A stretch of DNA of 64,000 nucleotides from Eubacteriaceae bacterium (GCA_009782515.1 WRIY01000003.1:1-64000), one strand, 5' to 3'; positions 1 through 8,253 are shown, counted from the stretch's first letter. Made by a program: numbers and translations. The notes: generated by a model from the sequence alone, not told the origin.

Positions 1-1678
1 CAAGCCTATCTAAGTCCACAGTTGCATAGTTGCGCGACCCAAGAAGCTTCTGTAACAAAAGCATAATCTGGCTTTTGCCAGTGTTGCCTTCTCCATAAAG
101 CAAAAGCCATTTCTTCATTCTATACCCATGTATGTTGGAGAGAGCTACGCCCATGTATTGGAGCAGAAACTTCATAGTTTCTTTGTCACCACCAGTGAGC
201 CGGTGCAGAAATGACATGAACACTGGCGCTCTTTCCAATGCTTCGCCTTTATTTGCATCTTGGCGATACTCGCATGGGAGCTTTATCGTATAAAAACAGC
301 CTTGCTGCGGAATGCTATCCTGGAATGACATCGTCTCAAGGTCGAGAGCGCCATTCTGAAAGATCACATAGCGCTCATTTGCATTAATTGACTCAGGCTC
401 AATGTACTCTTCTGCAAGTGGCTCTTTGTAAAGGAGCTTGTATGTAGAGCTGATGCTGCCGTTCGTTGCTTGGCTTTTGCAATATGGAGTTATCATCCTT
501 CGTATATGTGATTCCATTTCGTTGCCGATTTCGACATGCCAGACAGAGTCATTCTTATTTTTCAGGTACATAAGGCCTTTGCCTTTTTCTGTTCTCATAA
601 GAGCATATTCCACAGGTGAAAGAATCCCTTTTTCGTATATATAACTGGATAGCTCTGATGTATCTAGTTTTACTATTTCCTTGCCAAAGCGATCATAGTT
701 AACAGTAAAATATGGGGGATACTCTTTTCGATCGGCCTCCCTATCTCTATTATTGTTTTCTTTATAGACAAGGCTAGCTGCCTCTTCAACTGTGCTAACA
801 TTCCTTTTGGTATGTTTGTCATAGAAATTGCCATTGCATATTTCGATAGCCTTTTGAATCGTTTGGCTTCTATAGCCAGGCCTATCCCATTTGTCGCGGT
901 AGAGGCCTGACTGCTTAAACAGCCTTTCAATTTGAACACCCTCGCCCCCAGAGTAGAAAGCAAGGATGTTGCATAGAGCTAGGTCTGCTTCGCTTTGCGA
1001 GCTATATCCATCTATAGAGCCACTCCACAGTGAATTGAACTTTGAGCTATTCTGAGCTCTTGACGCTATTTCAATAAGCTCATTGTCAGATAATAGCTGT
1101 CTCTTTGGTTTATCCAGTGCAGTGGAGTGTTGGGGAGAATGAGCAGCATGTGCAGTCTTTGTTGATTGCGAGGGGCGAAGCATATACTTATCAAGCGTGT
1201 ACTCCATTGCTTTAATAATCATTGCTTCATCGGCTATCATAGTGTTATTATTGAGTGCATACCCAGTTAAGGTGAGATATCTGCTTGTCATGGATGGGCA
1301 ATAGATTTCAATACTGTTTTCTGGGTTTTTTATGTAATACTTTCTTGTGTCATAAGCGTATTCTGGCGGCACCTGAAAATACAGATGCACTCCAGTCTTG
1401 CTTGGCGAAAGTTCAGCATATGTAGAAAACTTATCAATGATATCAGCTGCTGCATCGCCAAGTGTTAGCTTTCCATTTTCGCTATATACAGCACAGTTAT
1501 CAATGTCAATACCGGCTATAGTGCGAAAAATGCCTAACCCAAGCCCTTCGAACTGGCCATATCTGTTCATAAGCGCCGTGAATGCATTCTCATAGCTAGC
1601 GAAAGTAGTTGGATCATTTGCTCGCGCAAGAGCATCGCTCTTAGGGTTTACCGGCGCAGTTTCGCCGACAAATATCAC
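1..1678 (-). CDS. Primase-polymerase/helicase replication protein, cut by window edge and N-terminally truncated
   Basis: This frame is open from the left edge to a stop at 1724-1726. Reading right to left, it gives an archaeo-eukaryotic-primase-type domain with a GIDID acidic motif (near 1505) and an SPSKTGVH motif (near 1390). Further on come a typical ENERYVIFQNGALDLE-like segment of phage/plasmid D5-type proteins and a Walker A motif GEGNTGKS near 70-90, so an SF3-type helicase domain begins before the edge. Such proteins prime and unwind DNA for phages, satellites and integrative elements. No ATG or ribosome-binding site precedes the conserved part; GTG at 1678 is the only plausible start and is not convincing. 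Related proteins normally have some 30 more N-terminal residues (inference from family pattern), so the gene was probably cut at about 1680. The C-terminus lies outside the window. Confidence 0.7.
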   Translation of the reverse strand, partial: MIFVGETAPVNPKSDALARANDPTTFASYENAFTALMNRYGQFEGLGLGIFRTIAGIDIDNCAVYSENGKLTLGDAAADIIDKFSTYAELSPSKTGVHLYFQVPPEYAYDTRKYYIKNPENSIEIYCPSMTSRYLTLTGYALNNNTMIADEAMIIKAMEYTLDKYMLRPSQSTKTAHAAHSPQHSTALDKPKRQLLSDNELIEIASRAQNSSKFNSLWSGSIDGYSSQSEADLALCNILAFYSGGEGVQIERLFKQSGLYRDKWDRPGYRSQTIQKAIEICNGNFYDKHTKRNVSTVEEAASLVYKENNNRDREADRKEYPPYFTVNYDRFGKEIVKLDTSELSSYIYEKGILSPVEYALMRTEKGKGLMYLKNKNDSVWHVEIGNEMESHIRRMITPYCKSQATNGSISSTYKLLYKEPLAEEYIEPESINANERYVIFQNGALDLETMSFQDSIPQQGCFYTIKLPCEYRQDANKGEALERAPVFMSFLHRLTGGDKETMKFLLQYMGVALSNIHGYRMKKWLLLYGEGNTGKSQIMLLLQKLLGSRNYATVDLDRL

Positions 1679-1817
1679 AAGCTTAGAAAAAAACGAGCAG
1701 ATGGAAGCAATATTGAAGTCAGCTTATGAATTTAACGTGATTAAGGCTGTTGAGCACTTTAAAAAAGCGTGCCTTGAAGTAAACGAGAAAATCGGCAATT
1801 ACAAAATAGATGCTTAA
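1672..1817 (+). pseudogene. Possible 3' remnant of an unidentified gene
   Basis: A forward frame ends at the TAA at 1815-1817 and gives a plausible, lysine/glutamate-rich helical C-terminus (MEAILKSAYEFNVIKAVEHF..., with ATG at 1701). It abuts, head to head, the truncated start of the reverse-strand primase gene, and its upstream continuation merely runs antisense to that gene. No ribosome-binding site precedes the ATG at 1701. The simplest reading is a gene tail left at a deletion or recombination junction near 1670-1680. I do not recognise the family, and it could also be a chance frame. Confidence 0.3.
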
Positions 1818-1872
1818 GTTTCATTTTGCTAAAAGCAGATTCGCATATGAGCTGATGAAAAATACGTTAAGA

Positions 1873-1970
1873 GTCAGATTATTGTTTTATACAGTAATTA
1901 TAGAAGTATAATAATTCTATTCAAAAGCTTAAAAAACAACCTTCTGAATAGAATTATACATAAATCTGAC
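1873..1970. repeat. Nested inverted repeats
   Basis: The inner pair is a perfect 13-bp inverted repeat, ATAATTCTATTCA at 1911-1923 and its complement at 1945-1957. After one mismatch, three more pairs extend it inwards. An outer pair, GTCAGATT at 1873-1880 and AATCTGAC at 1963-1970, brackets it asymmetrically. The structure sits between the gene remnant and the HNH gene in AT-rich DNA. It could be a bidirectional terminator, a recombinase or regulator binding site, or a remnant of element ends. The sequence does not decide between these. Confidence 0.6.
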
Positions 1971-2040
1971 GTTATGACATGTTATCGTCCATTCTTATAT
2001 TTTGTTTATACTGCGTATAATTGTGAAAGGTGAATGTGAA

Positions 2041-2859
2041 ATGGGTGTTAAAAAAGCGGTAGAAATAGCTGTTGCAGCAAAATCTGGCAATAAATGTGCT
2101 TATCCTGGGTGTAATGATATTATATTCAACGAAAAGAATATAAGAGTTGGAACATTATGTCACATAGAGGCTCAGTCACCAGCAGGTCCTAGATATAATC
2201 CGGACCTAACTAATGAAGAGATGCACGGATATGATAATTTAGTTTTTTTATGCCGAAAACACCATACAGAAAGCGATTATGATTTAGAGAATTACTCTGT
2301 CGAGAGACTAAAGACTTGGAAACGAGAACATGAAGCCAACTTTCAATATGATCCATATGTAATCGATGGAACCCATGTGTATAAAACTGATTATGATTTC
2401 TTTGCTTATACTGAAGATATTTCAAACAATATACATAGATGTGAAATTCCAGAAGAACACAAGCTTGATATTAATTTAGAGATGTCCTTTACTGATCTGA
2501 TGGAGAATATTAATGATAATTTTATACTAATGCATAGTATTTTCGATCAATTACAAAAAGATGCGGAAGATTTAAACAATACTACTGTTAATTTGCTGAA
2601 AGAGTTGGGTATAAATACTGAAAAGTGGGATAAATTGCCATATTATAATAATCCTCTTAAGTTGTGGAATTGGAGTTATTTGAACTTAGGTTTGCCTAAT
2701 ATAGCCCATAGAATACAGCTTGCTATACAAGCTGCTCAAATCCAATACTTAAGGGAGTTCGTAAAGACCAACCCAACAAATCATGAAATGCAAGATAAAT
2801 ATTTAGATATAATGGAAAATTTTCGTAATTTGGCTGCAAGTCCACATTATTCTGATTAA
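2041..2859 (+). CDS. HNH endonuclease-domain protein (272 aa), mobile-element cargo
   Basis: The N-terminal 80 residues form a zinc-stabilised HNH nuclease fold: CAYPGC (Cys19/Cys24), the HIEA segment with His41, an Asn in GYDNLVFLC, and CRKHH (Cys71, His74, His75). The remaining 190 residues contain probable helices and no domain I recognise. The ATG at 2041 is preferred because AAAGGTG lies just upstream; an in-frame start at 2002 lacks such a site. Codon use is strikingly AT-rich compared with genes right of 3398, which fits foreign origin. The gene is the last one before the putative attR, a usual place for defence or addiction cargo. HNH proteins of this sort act as restriction or abortive-infection nucleases, but no partner gene is present here, so that role is inference. 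Confidence 0.75.
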   Translation: MGVKKAVEIAVAAKSGNKCAYPGCNDIIFNEKNIRVGTLCHIEAQSPAGPRYNPDLTNEEMHGYDNLVFLCRKHHTESDYDLENYSVERLKTWKREHEANFQYDPYVIDGTHVYKTDYDFFAYTEDISNNIHRCEIPEEHKLDINLEMSFTDLMENINDNFILMHSIFDQLQKDAEDLNNTTVNLLKELGINTEKWDKLPYYNNPLKLWNWSYLNLGLPNIAHRIQLAIQAAQIQYLREFVKTNPTNHEMQDKYLDIMENFRNLAASPHYSD

Positions 2860-2895
2860 AAATATGCAAATGCATTCAAGAGATTGTTGAAATGA

Positions 2896-3106
2896 CCGCA
2901 ATTTGACCGCAACTAGCAGCGTCTGGTAATGCATCCTATAGTCATTTGGACGGGAAAATGCTTTAATAATGTCACTTTTTATATTAGAATAGTGTTAATT
3001 CTAATGTTTATTCATTGGTATTTATATTCGAGTCCTCTTATCCGCACCATTTTTTTTTGCCTTATATGCTGATTTACTAAATAATAATCCGCAATTTGAC
3101 CGCAAC
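2896..3106. repeat. 18-bp direct repeat flanking the putative attR
   Basis: CCGCAATTTGACCGCAAC occurs at 2896-2913 and again at 3089-3106, one copy on each side of the tRNA-end sequence. Each copy itself contains a tandem CCGCAA motif separated by a TTTGA spacer. Direct repeats around attachment cores are often integrase arm-binding sites. A copy on the chromosomal side of the core suggests that more than one element has integrated here. Confidence 0.65.
3027..3049 (+). other. tRNA 3'-end copy, candidate attR of the integrated element
   Basis: TTCGAGTCCTCTTATCCGCA plus CCA has the form of a T-loop (TTCGAGT), the 3' half of a T-stem (CCTCT), the 3' acceptor strand (TATCCGC), a discriminator A and an encoded CCA, followed by a T-run. 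The sequence upstream cannot form the 5' half of the T-stem or any other tRNA part, so this is only the last 23 bases. That is the classic product of integrase-mediated insertion into a tRNA gene. From its orientation, the element lies to the left and the intact tRNA (acceptor 5' strand near GCGGATA) should lie beyond base 1. Confidence 0.75.
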
Positions 3107-3397
3107 CAGTTACTCTTATTAACAATGGATGCAATAAGCTCTGCAGCAATACCCCTACAGCCTGCATTTTTCGGAGGATTCTCAGATTTTTCCGCTTCGG
3201 TATCATTGTAATCAAGTCTGCAAGCCAGTTTTCAATAAGGAAACGCCAAGCTTCAAAGTGTTCACGGCAAGCAGGGCATAGCGCGTTTAATATGCTCATG
3301 ATTTTCGGCATACTGCTCGCAAAATTGCTCACACTTCGGATTTTTTTATTGAACCAACAAGTATATAATACTATTAAAGCAACGAGGAGGATAAATA

Positions 3398-4414
3398 TTG
3401 ATCACACCAAAAGAAAATTACATGATGATGGTTAACGGCGAAATCCCAGAGTACGTGCCTTCTGGCAATTACCAGGATCGCGTTCAAACTGCGGTTGTCG
3501 GGATGCAAGCTATGTTTGGCGGGCCAGGGCCTGGCGGCGGGCCGCCACGTGATGAGTGGGTTGACAACTGGGGCGTGCCTCATGTTGCGGTCAAGGAAGC
3601 GGGCAATGCAGGCATCCCTAAACCAGGCGCTTTCATACTCGAGGACATCACAAAGTGGGACAAGGTCGTCAAGGCCCCTGAAGTTCCTGACTTTGACTGG
3701 GAAGCAAACGCGAAAACGGAGTTGGAAAACATCGATCGCAAAGAGTCATTGGTCTCCAGCTTCCTTGCCTACATGCCATTCCAGCGGCTAGTGGCTTTTA
3801 TGGGATTTACCGAAGGCCTATGCGCTCTCTCTGAGGAACCGGAGTCCGTCAAAGAGATGCTCAACTATATTGCGGACTACTATGTTCCATTTGTCGAAAA
3901 ATTAGCACAGCATTACAAACCAGACGTCATGACAATCTTTGACGATACAGCTTCCAAGTATGCGCCTTTCTTCTCTGTTCAAATGTATCGTGATATCTTT
4001 AAGCCTATATATGAGCGGCTTGCCAAACCAATTACTGATATCGGTGGATTCATTGACTTCCACAACTGTGGAAGGTGCGAGGATTTTGTCGGCGACATGA
4101 TCGATTTCGGCTCAAAGACCTGGAATCCTGCCCAAGTTGATAACGATCTGCTGGCGATCAAAGAGAAATACAAAGGCCAAATCGCTGTTTGCGGCGGCTG
4201 GGAGTTTGTGCCGAACCCTGATGAGCCGGTCAGCGAAGAAGAGATCCGCCAATCCGTGCGCGATTCTATTGATAAATACGCGCCAGGCGGCGGCTACGCG
4301 TTTGGCGGAGGCGTTCTGGGCACCGCAGACGATGCCGAGCTAACGAGGCAGATCAATGGATGGGTTGCTGACGAGGCATTTAATTACGGCAGCAGCTTCT
4401 ACAAAACGCACTAG
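3398..4414 (+). CDS. Uroporphyrinogen decarboxylase-family methyltransferase (MtaA/CmuA-like)
   Basis: This 338-residue protein has the TIM-barrel UROD-family pattern as found in corrinoid-dependent methyltransferases, not in the haem enzyme. Features include the DDTASKYAPFF segment, the zinc-binding-type DFHNCGRCE motif (His and Cys ligands) and a late GGWEF loop. Translation starts at TTG 3398, placed 7 nt after GAGGAGG; no ATG fits. Family members move methyl groups between a corrinoid protein and a thiol such as coenzyme M or homocysteine. No corrinoid protein or partner methyltransferase is adjacent, so the substrate is unknown. A paralogue with the same motifs is encoded at 39270-40343. 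The protein is presumably cytoplasmic and the gene appears monocistronic. Confidence 0.85.
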   Translation: MITPKENYMMMVNGEIPEYVPSGNYQDRVQTAVVGMQAMFGGPGPGGGPPRDEWVDNWGVPHVAVKEAGNAGIPKPGAFILEDITKWDKVVKAPEVPDFDWEANAKTELENIDRKESLVSSFLAYMPFQRLVAFMGFTEGLCALSEEPESVKEMLNYIADYYVPFVEKLAQHYKPDVMTIFDDTASKYAPFFSVQMYRDIFKPIYERLAKPITDIGGFIDFHNCGRCEDFVGDMIDFGSKTWNPAQVDNDLLAIKEKYKGQIAVCGGWEFVPNPDEPVSEEEIRQSVRDSIDKYAPGGGYAFGGGVLGTADDAELTRQINGWVADEAFNYGSSFYKTH

Positions 4415-4448
4415 CGCTTATTTCCCTTGCTTAAGCGCTAAAACATAG

Positions 4449-4552
4449 GGGAGCCGCTGCATAGACGGCTCCCAAAAAAACCAAAGCGCATAACAAATAA
4501 GAAATTATTTGTTGATATTTGCTAACCGCGCATACAGGCGCGGTTAGCAAAT
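4449..4552. terminator. Two hairpins between convergent genes
   Basis: Hairpin one has the perfect 8-bp stem GGGAGCCG (4449-4456)/CGGCTCCC (4466-4473). Hairpin two has a 15-bp perfect stem (4517-4531/4538-4552) with the loop ATACAG. They lie between the rightward UROD-family gene and the leftward YoaK gene and probably end both transcripts, although neither carries a long T-tract. Confidence 0.65.
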
Positions 4553-4593
4553 TTACGGCTCAAATATGTTGCTTTCATTAATCGTTCGCTACA

Positions 4594-5400
4594 CTATTCC
4601 TCAGCATAGGCTGTTTCTTTCTTGGGATAAAAAAAGTAAGGAACTATGCATGACACAAAGAGCCCTGATAATCTGATTACATTGCTTGAGACCACATCAG
4701 TGCGGTATTCGCTGAAGCCAAGCGACTGGCGAAATTTCCGTTTGCTATGATCGCCCAGGCCAATGATAAAGCCCCGGCCAGCCAATCCCAGCTTAAAATC
4801 CATCTGAGCAAGCTTTGTATATACGAACGCGCCAAAAGCATAGAGAAAAACGCAAACAAAATAAGTCCAAAAGGCAGCAGCTTCTTTTTTGTTTTTCTTC
4901 AAAAATGCGCCTGCGAAATGCAACCCCAAAAAGCGCACATTTCCTGTAGCCATAGCATTGTTGATCTCCAGGTGGTGCAGTTGCCGAAAATATCCAAGGG
5001 CAATGCCGCTCACAAAGCCTAAAACGATGAATGATATGTATGATGGAACAACATACTGCATCAGTAAAGGGTAAATAACAACAGGAACGGCAAACATCGA
5101 CCAGTTAAAAAAGAATTGCCTAGCCATATTCTTTTGCAGGCTTTGCGTGTGCGCAGCAAAAACAGCTCCAGCAATAAAACCAATAAACAATGAAAAATTA
5201 TCAAAAAATAAGCCCCAATAGCCTGAAGCGGCATTTATGCCTAGCCATATAACATTGCCTGATTGCGCAGTTATCATTGTGCCCAGATCGTGCGTATTTA
5301 ACGCGAATGCGTTTAAATAGCCCAATATAAAAATCGATGCAGAAGTCACGAATGAAGCATTAAATGGAGCCTTGCCAATTTCCTTCTCTTCTGTATTCAT
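4594..5400 (-). CDS. YoaK/DUF1275 family membrane protein
   Basis: This is a 268-residue integral membrane protein with about six hydrophobic segments. The N-terminal segment GYLNAFALNTHDLGTMITAQSGN matches the DUF1275 (YoaK) pattern, in which a short motif ending in TGN or SGN follows the first helix. A central LHHLEINNAMATGNVRF repeats a related TGN motif, so the protein shows internal two-fold similarity. The biochemical function of the family is unknown, though transport is often assumed. The gene is transcribed leftward with carbonic anhydrase 100 bp upstream on the same strand, so co-transcription is possible. Confidence 0.8.
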   Translation of the reverse strand: MNTEEKEIGKAPFNASFVTSASIFILGYLNAFALNTHDLGTMITAQSGNVIWLGINAASGYWGLFFDNFSLFIGFIAGAVFAAHTQSLQKNMARQFFFNWSMFAVPVVIYPLLMQYVVPSYISFIVLGFVSGIALGYFRQLHHLEINNAMATGNVRFLGLHFAGAFLKKNKKEAAAFWTYFVCVFLYAFGAFVYTKLAQMDFKLGLAGRGFIIGLGDHSKRKFRQSLGFSEYRTDVVSSNVIRLSGLFVSCIVPYFFYPKKETAYAEE

Positions 5401-5499
5401 ATATTCACCTTTTATGTTATTTTTAGCCCATTAAGCTGGCCATGAAAATGGAACTGCCAATTTATAAGCAGTTCCATAAGTAAGGCAAACGTCCAGGGC

Positions 5500-6075
5500 C
5501 TAAAGCCATGCAACCTTTCCGTCGTGTATGTCAAAGCGCGCCCCAACGACCAGCGCGTTATGCTTTTTAACAAATTCGTTGTTTTTGATCTTATCGACCA
5601 TGGCGCTTACGTTTGCATCAATGCAAACGCCAACATCGCCATTGCTTATTTCGACTGATGGCTTGATGTGATCGATGATTTGCTGAATGTTTTGCGGCAA
5701 TGGCTCGCCTTCACAAGCTGCCTTGACAGCTCCGCAAGCGCTATGGCCAACTACGGCAACAAGCCTGGCGCCAAGCACTTCAACAGCATACTCCATACTG
5801 CCAAGAGTTGTAGCGTCTACAATATTGCCGGCGTTGCGAATTACAAAAATGCTTCCCATATCTACATCAAAGTAGATTTCAGGAACGACTCTCGAATCAG
5901 AGCAAGTGACAACAACAGCAAATGGCGTTTGGCCTTTTGCGTGAATGCCCCTGGTTTCCCCGGACGCGCTCCTGTTTATGAGGTTGCCGCTCAAATGGCG
6001 CTCATTGCCTTCTTTTAGCATTTGAAGGGCTAAAGCGGCATCTTGTATTGATTCGCCAGGCTGGTGTGTTTTCAT
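5500..6075 (-). CDS. Beta-class carbonic anhydrase
   Basis: The protein interconverts CO2 and bicarbonate in the cytoplasm. It is 191 residues, normal for short bacterial beta-enzymes. All active-site elements are visible: CSDSR with zinc ligand Cys58 and the Asp60/Arg62 dyad, then GHSACGAV with zinc ligands His111 and Cys114. RNAGN at 80-84 is also typical. An anaerobe using carboxylating enzymes would need it to supply bicarbonate, but no particular partner is encoded beside it. Confidence 0.93.
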   Translation of the reverse strand: MKTHQPGESIQDAALALQMLKEGNERHLSGNLINRSASGETRGIHAKGQTPFAVVVTCSDSRVVPEIYFDVDMGSIFVIRNAGNIVDATTLGSMEYAVEVLGARLVAVVGHSACGAVKAACEGEPLPQNIQQIIDHIKPSVEISNGDVGVCIDANVSAMVDKIKNNEFVKKHNALVVGARFDIHDGKVAWL

Positions 6076-6583
6076 AATACCCCCTTTGCCTAAGTTTCTG
6101 ATTAGGCTTCTTTATTTTTATTGTTTTCTATATATAAGCAGATTGCTGCTGCTTAGCAGTTTTTGCTCTGCTTGCCATTGTGAGCTGGATTCTTGTATAA
6201 TGCAGCCGTAAAGGCAGCAGATGATAAAGCGCGGCTGCGAGGCCAATATATCTAAAAGCGGTTTAGCACATAAATGCTTTGCCCAAAACAAAAGAGAAGC
6301 ACAATGAACACGCCAAAAATCTGCCCATTGCTGCTTTCCCTTAAATAATTAGCACTAAATTGGTGCAACAGCCTGACATGCAATAACGAGCAGATCACAG
6401 CATTAAGCGAGTGGCCAGCATTGCATAGCCAGCTTTTGCTGCATGCATTTTTATTGCATATCGCTGTTAAATGCAAAATGCATTGCTCTAATCCGCTGCA
6501 AACATGCATTAGAAGCTGTGATGCTTATGTAAGCGTTTGAACATGCATACTGCTGCGAAATATTGCATATAGCTATTTCCCTG
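6076..6583. other. 508-bp intergenic region without a convincing gene
   Basis: The region lies between leftward carbonic anhydrase and leftward ferritin, so it holds the 3' end of the ferritin transcript and the promoter of carbonic anhydrase. From about 6430 to 6570 the pentamer TGCAT and its complement recur many times, giving several small palindromes (for example GCATGCAT). Reverse frames of 62-85 codons exist here but have no ribosome-binding site and poor composition. Confidence 0.4.
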
Positions 6584-7099
6584 CTATGCTTTTGCCGGGA
6601 AAGGGTTGACAAATACCCTTGTTGACAGTTCAGCATCAAGATTCATAAGCAAGCCATTATTGCCGCTGATCAGCTTAAGCTTGTTAAGTATTTCAGTTGC
6701 ATTTGACTCTTCTTCCACTTGCTCATTAACATACCACATCATAAATTGGTAGCAGGCGTGGTCTGACTCTTGCATTGCTAGCGTAGCAATATTGTTAATG
6801 CTCGCTGTTACCTTTTGCTCATGTTCAAGCACCATCTCAAAAATCCTGCCTGCATCTGAAAACACAGCAGGAGGGGTAATGATATCATTAAAATCAGGTG
6901 CGGCGCCACGCTCCAGGATGTACTCAAATATGTGCGTCCCGTGCGCCATTTCTTCCTGAGCCTGAACAAACAGCCAGTTAGCCACTCCTTTCAAACCCAT
7001 AGCATCTGCTGCAGAAGACATGGCTAGATACAAGTATGCTGAATAGTATTCTGCGTTAAACTGATTGCTAAGCGCTTTGGCCAAGTTGCCACTCAACAT
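6584..7099 (-). CDS. ftnA: Ferritin, non-haem iron storage protein
   Basis: This 171-residue four-helix bundle is of the bacterial FtnA type. Ferroxidase-centre residues match the E. coli protein by position: Glu17 (NAEYYSAYLY), Glu50 and His53 (QEEMAHGTH), with further Glu residues in the third and fourth helices (EHEQKVT, NEQVEEES). Twenty-four subunits oxidise Fe(II) and store it as a mineral core in the cytoplasm, protecting against peroxide and oxygen. The start at 7099 follows GAGGAGC. No Fur box was firmly recognised upstream. Confidence 0.92.
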   Translation of the reverse strand: MLSGNLAKALSNQFNAEYYSAYLYLAMSSAADAMGLKGVANWLFVQAQEEMAHGTHIFEYILERGAAPDFNDIITPPAVFSDAGRIFEMVLEHEQKVTASINNIATLAMQESDHACYQFMMWYVNEQVEEESNATEILNKLKLISGNNGLLMNLDAELSTRVFVNPFPAKA

Positions 7100-7475
7100 T
7101 TATAGCTCCTCCTCGTAAGGTATTTTTATAGCAAAAACCAATTCATTATGCTCAGCATCGATTGTCAACAAGCAATCATACAGGAAAGCTTCTACTTTTT
7201 TTGCATGGTTTCGCTGCACTTATAATACATCATATACTTACTGAAAACTATATCTAATTAGCATTATTTCCAATATAGCCATATGCCTGGCATGCATACA
7301 TTTTAATTCATTATTCGGATTTGCCGATTGCATAACAGTAGGCATGGCCAGTAAAAGCAGTTGCTGCAGCATAGCAAATATCAAGCTGTTAGATGCCTGG
7401 CTGAAATACAAATACTAAATACTATTTAACATTTTGAAGCGAAATGGTAATATTAATGCAAAAAGAGGTAAGCTT
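7100..7475. other. Divergent promoter region, ferritin / dienelactone hydrolase
   Basis: This 376-bp AT-rich region separates two divergent genes and must contain both promoters. I see no gene, no repeat and no clear regulator site. Several TATAAT-like hexamers occur, but none pairs convincingly with a -35 element. Confidence 0.4.
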
Positions 7476-8240
7476 ATGTGGAATGATCTTGATACTGGCG
7501 CATACGAAGGCATGATTGCTGAAACCGTGTCGATAAAAGGATATGGGGGCGATGATGTCCTTGCATATTTTTCGCGCCCTATAGGCGAAGGCCCATACCC
7601 TGCTGTGGTGTTAATACCCCACATGCCAGGCTGGGATGAAATGTACAGAGAGATGGCAAGGCGATTTACCCAGCATGGATATATCGCAATATGCCCGGAT
7701 ATCTATTCAAGGATAGGCACTGGCAACCCTGCTGAAATAGCCCGCAAAGCAATGGAGTCAGGCGGAGTGGCTGACGACAGCGTTATGGGCGACACAGAAG
7801 GGGCCTTAAATGCAGTTCGATCCCTTCCATATGGCAATGGCAAGGTTGGAGTCATAGGCACATGCTCAGGCGGGCGCCATGCATTTATGGCTGCATGCCG
7901 AATTGATGGCTTCAGCGCAGCAGTGGACTGCTGGGGTGGCCGAATAATTGTAGCCCAGGCAGACTTGACTCCAAATGCCCCTGTTTCAGCTATAGATTAT
8001 GCTCCAAGCCTTTCATGCCCGCTGCTGGGCATATTTGGCGATGAGGATATGAACCCGACGCCAGATATTGTCAACCAATTCGAAGAAGCGCTAAAAGGGC
8101 TCGAAAAAGACTATGAATTCCACCGCTATCCCGGCGCAGGCCATGGCTTCTGGTACTACAATGCTGAAATGTACAGGCCAACAGCGGCAATGGATGCGTG
8201 GGAGAAAGTTTTCGCATTTTTCGAAAACAATTTGAAGTAG
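7476..8240 (+). CDS. Dienelactone hydrolase family protein
   Basis: This 254-residue alpha/beta hydrolase has the cysteine-nucleophile pattern of dienelactone hydrolases: the nucleophile elbow GTCSGG, an acid in FGDEDMNP and His in GAGHGF. It should hydrolyse an ester or lactone in the cytoplasm; the substrate is not predictable. ATG 7476 is chosen because AGAGG lies 7 nt upstream, whereas the earlier in-frame codon at 7434 has no such site. Only 13 nt separate it from the radical SAM gene downstream, so the two are very likely one operon. Confidence 0.85.
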   Translation: MWNDLDTGAYEGMIAETVSIKGYGGDDVLAYFSRPIGEGPYPAVVLIPHMPGWDEMYREMARRFTQHGYIAICPDIYSRIGTGNPAEIARKAMESGGVADDSVMGDTEGALNAVRSLPYGNGKVGVIGTCSGGRHAFMAACRIDGFSAAVDCWGGRIIVAQADLTPNAPVSAIDYAPSLSCPLLGIFGDEDMNPTPDIVNQFEEALKGLEKDYEFHRYPGAGHGFWYYNAEMYRPTAAMDAWEKVFAFFENNLK

Positions 8241-8253
8241 CGCAAGAGGGCAT

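Larger units (their letters stand above)
2860..3397. other. Element/chromosome junction region without an intact gene
   Basis: This 538-bp stretch holds the two 18-bp direct repeats (2896 and 3089), the tRNA 3'-end copy (3027-3049) followed by a T-run, and, on the reverse strand between about 3350 and 3050, several short frames that look protein-like but switch frame. One runs through CEQFCEQYAENHEHIKRAMP and another through CREHFEAWRFLIENW. These suggest a decayed gene but cannot be joined without frameshifts. The promoter of the gene at 3398 must lie in the last 60 bp. Confidence 0.5.

Noticed and set aside
3012-3332. Reverse frame of 106 codons
   Set aside because: It runs through the tRNA-end copy and the 18-bp repeat, has no ribosome-binding site, and its protein-like parts continue in other frames. 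At most it is part of a decayed gene.
6252-6639. Reverse frames of 85 and 62 codons between ferritin and carbonic anhydrase
   Set aside because: They have no start signals and a Cys/His-rich composition caused by TGCAT repeats. One overlaps the ferritin 3' end.
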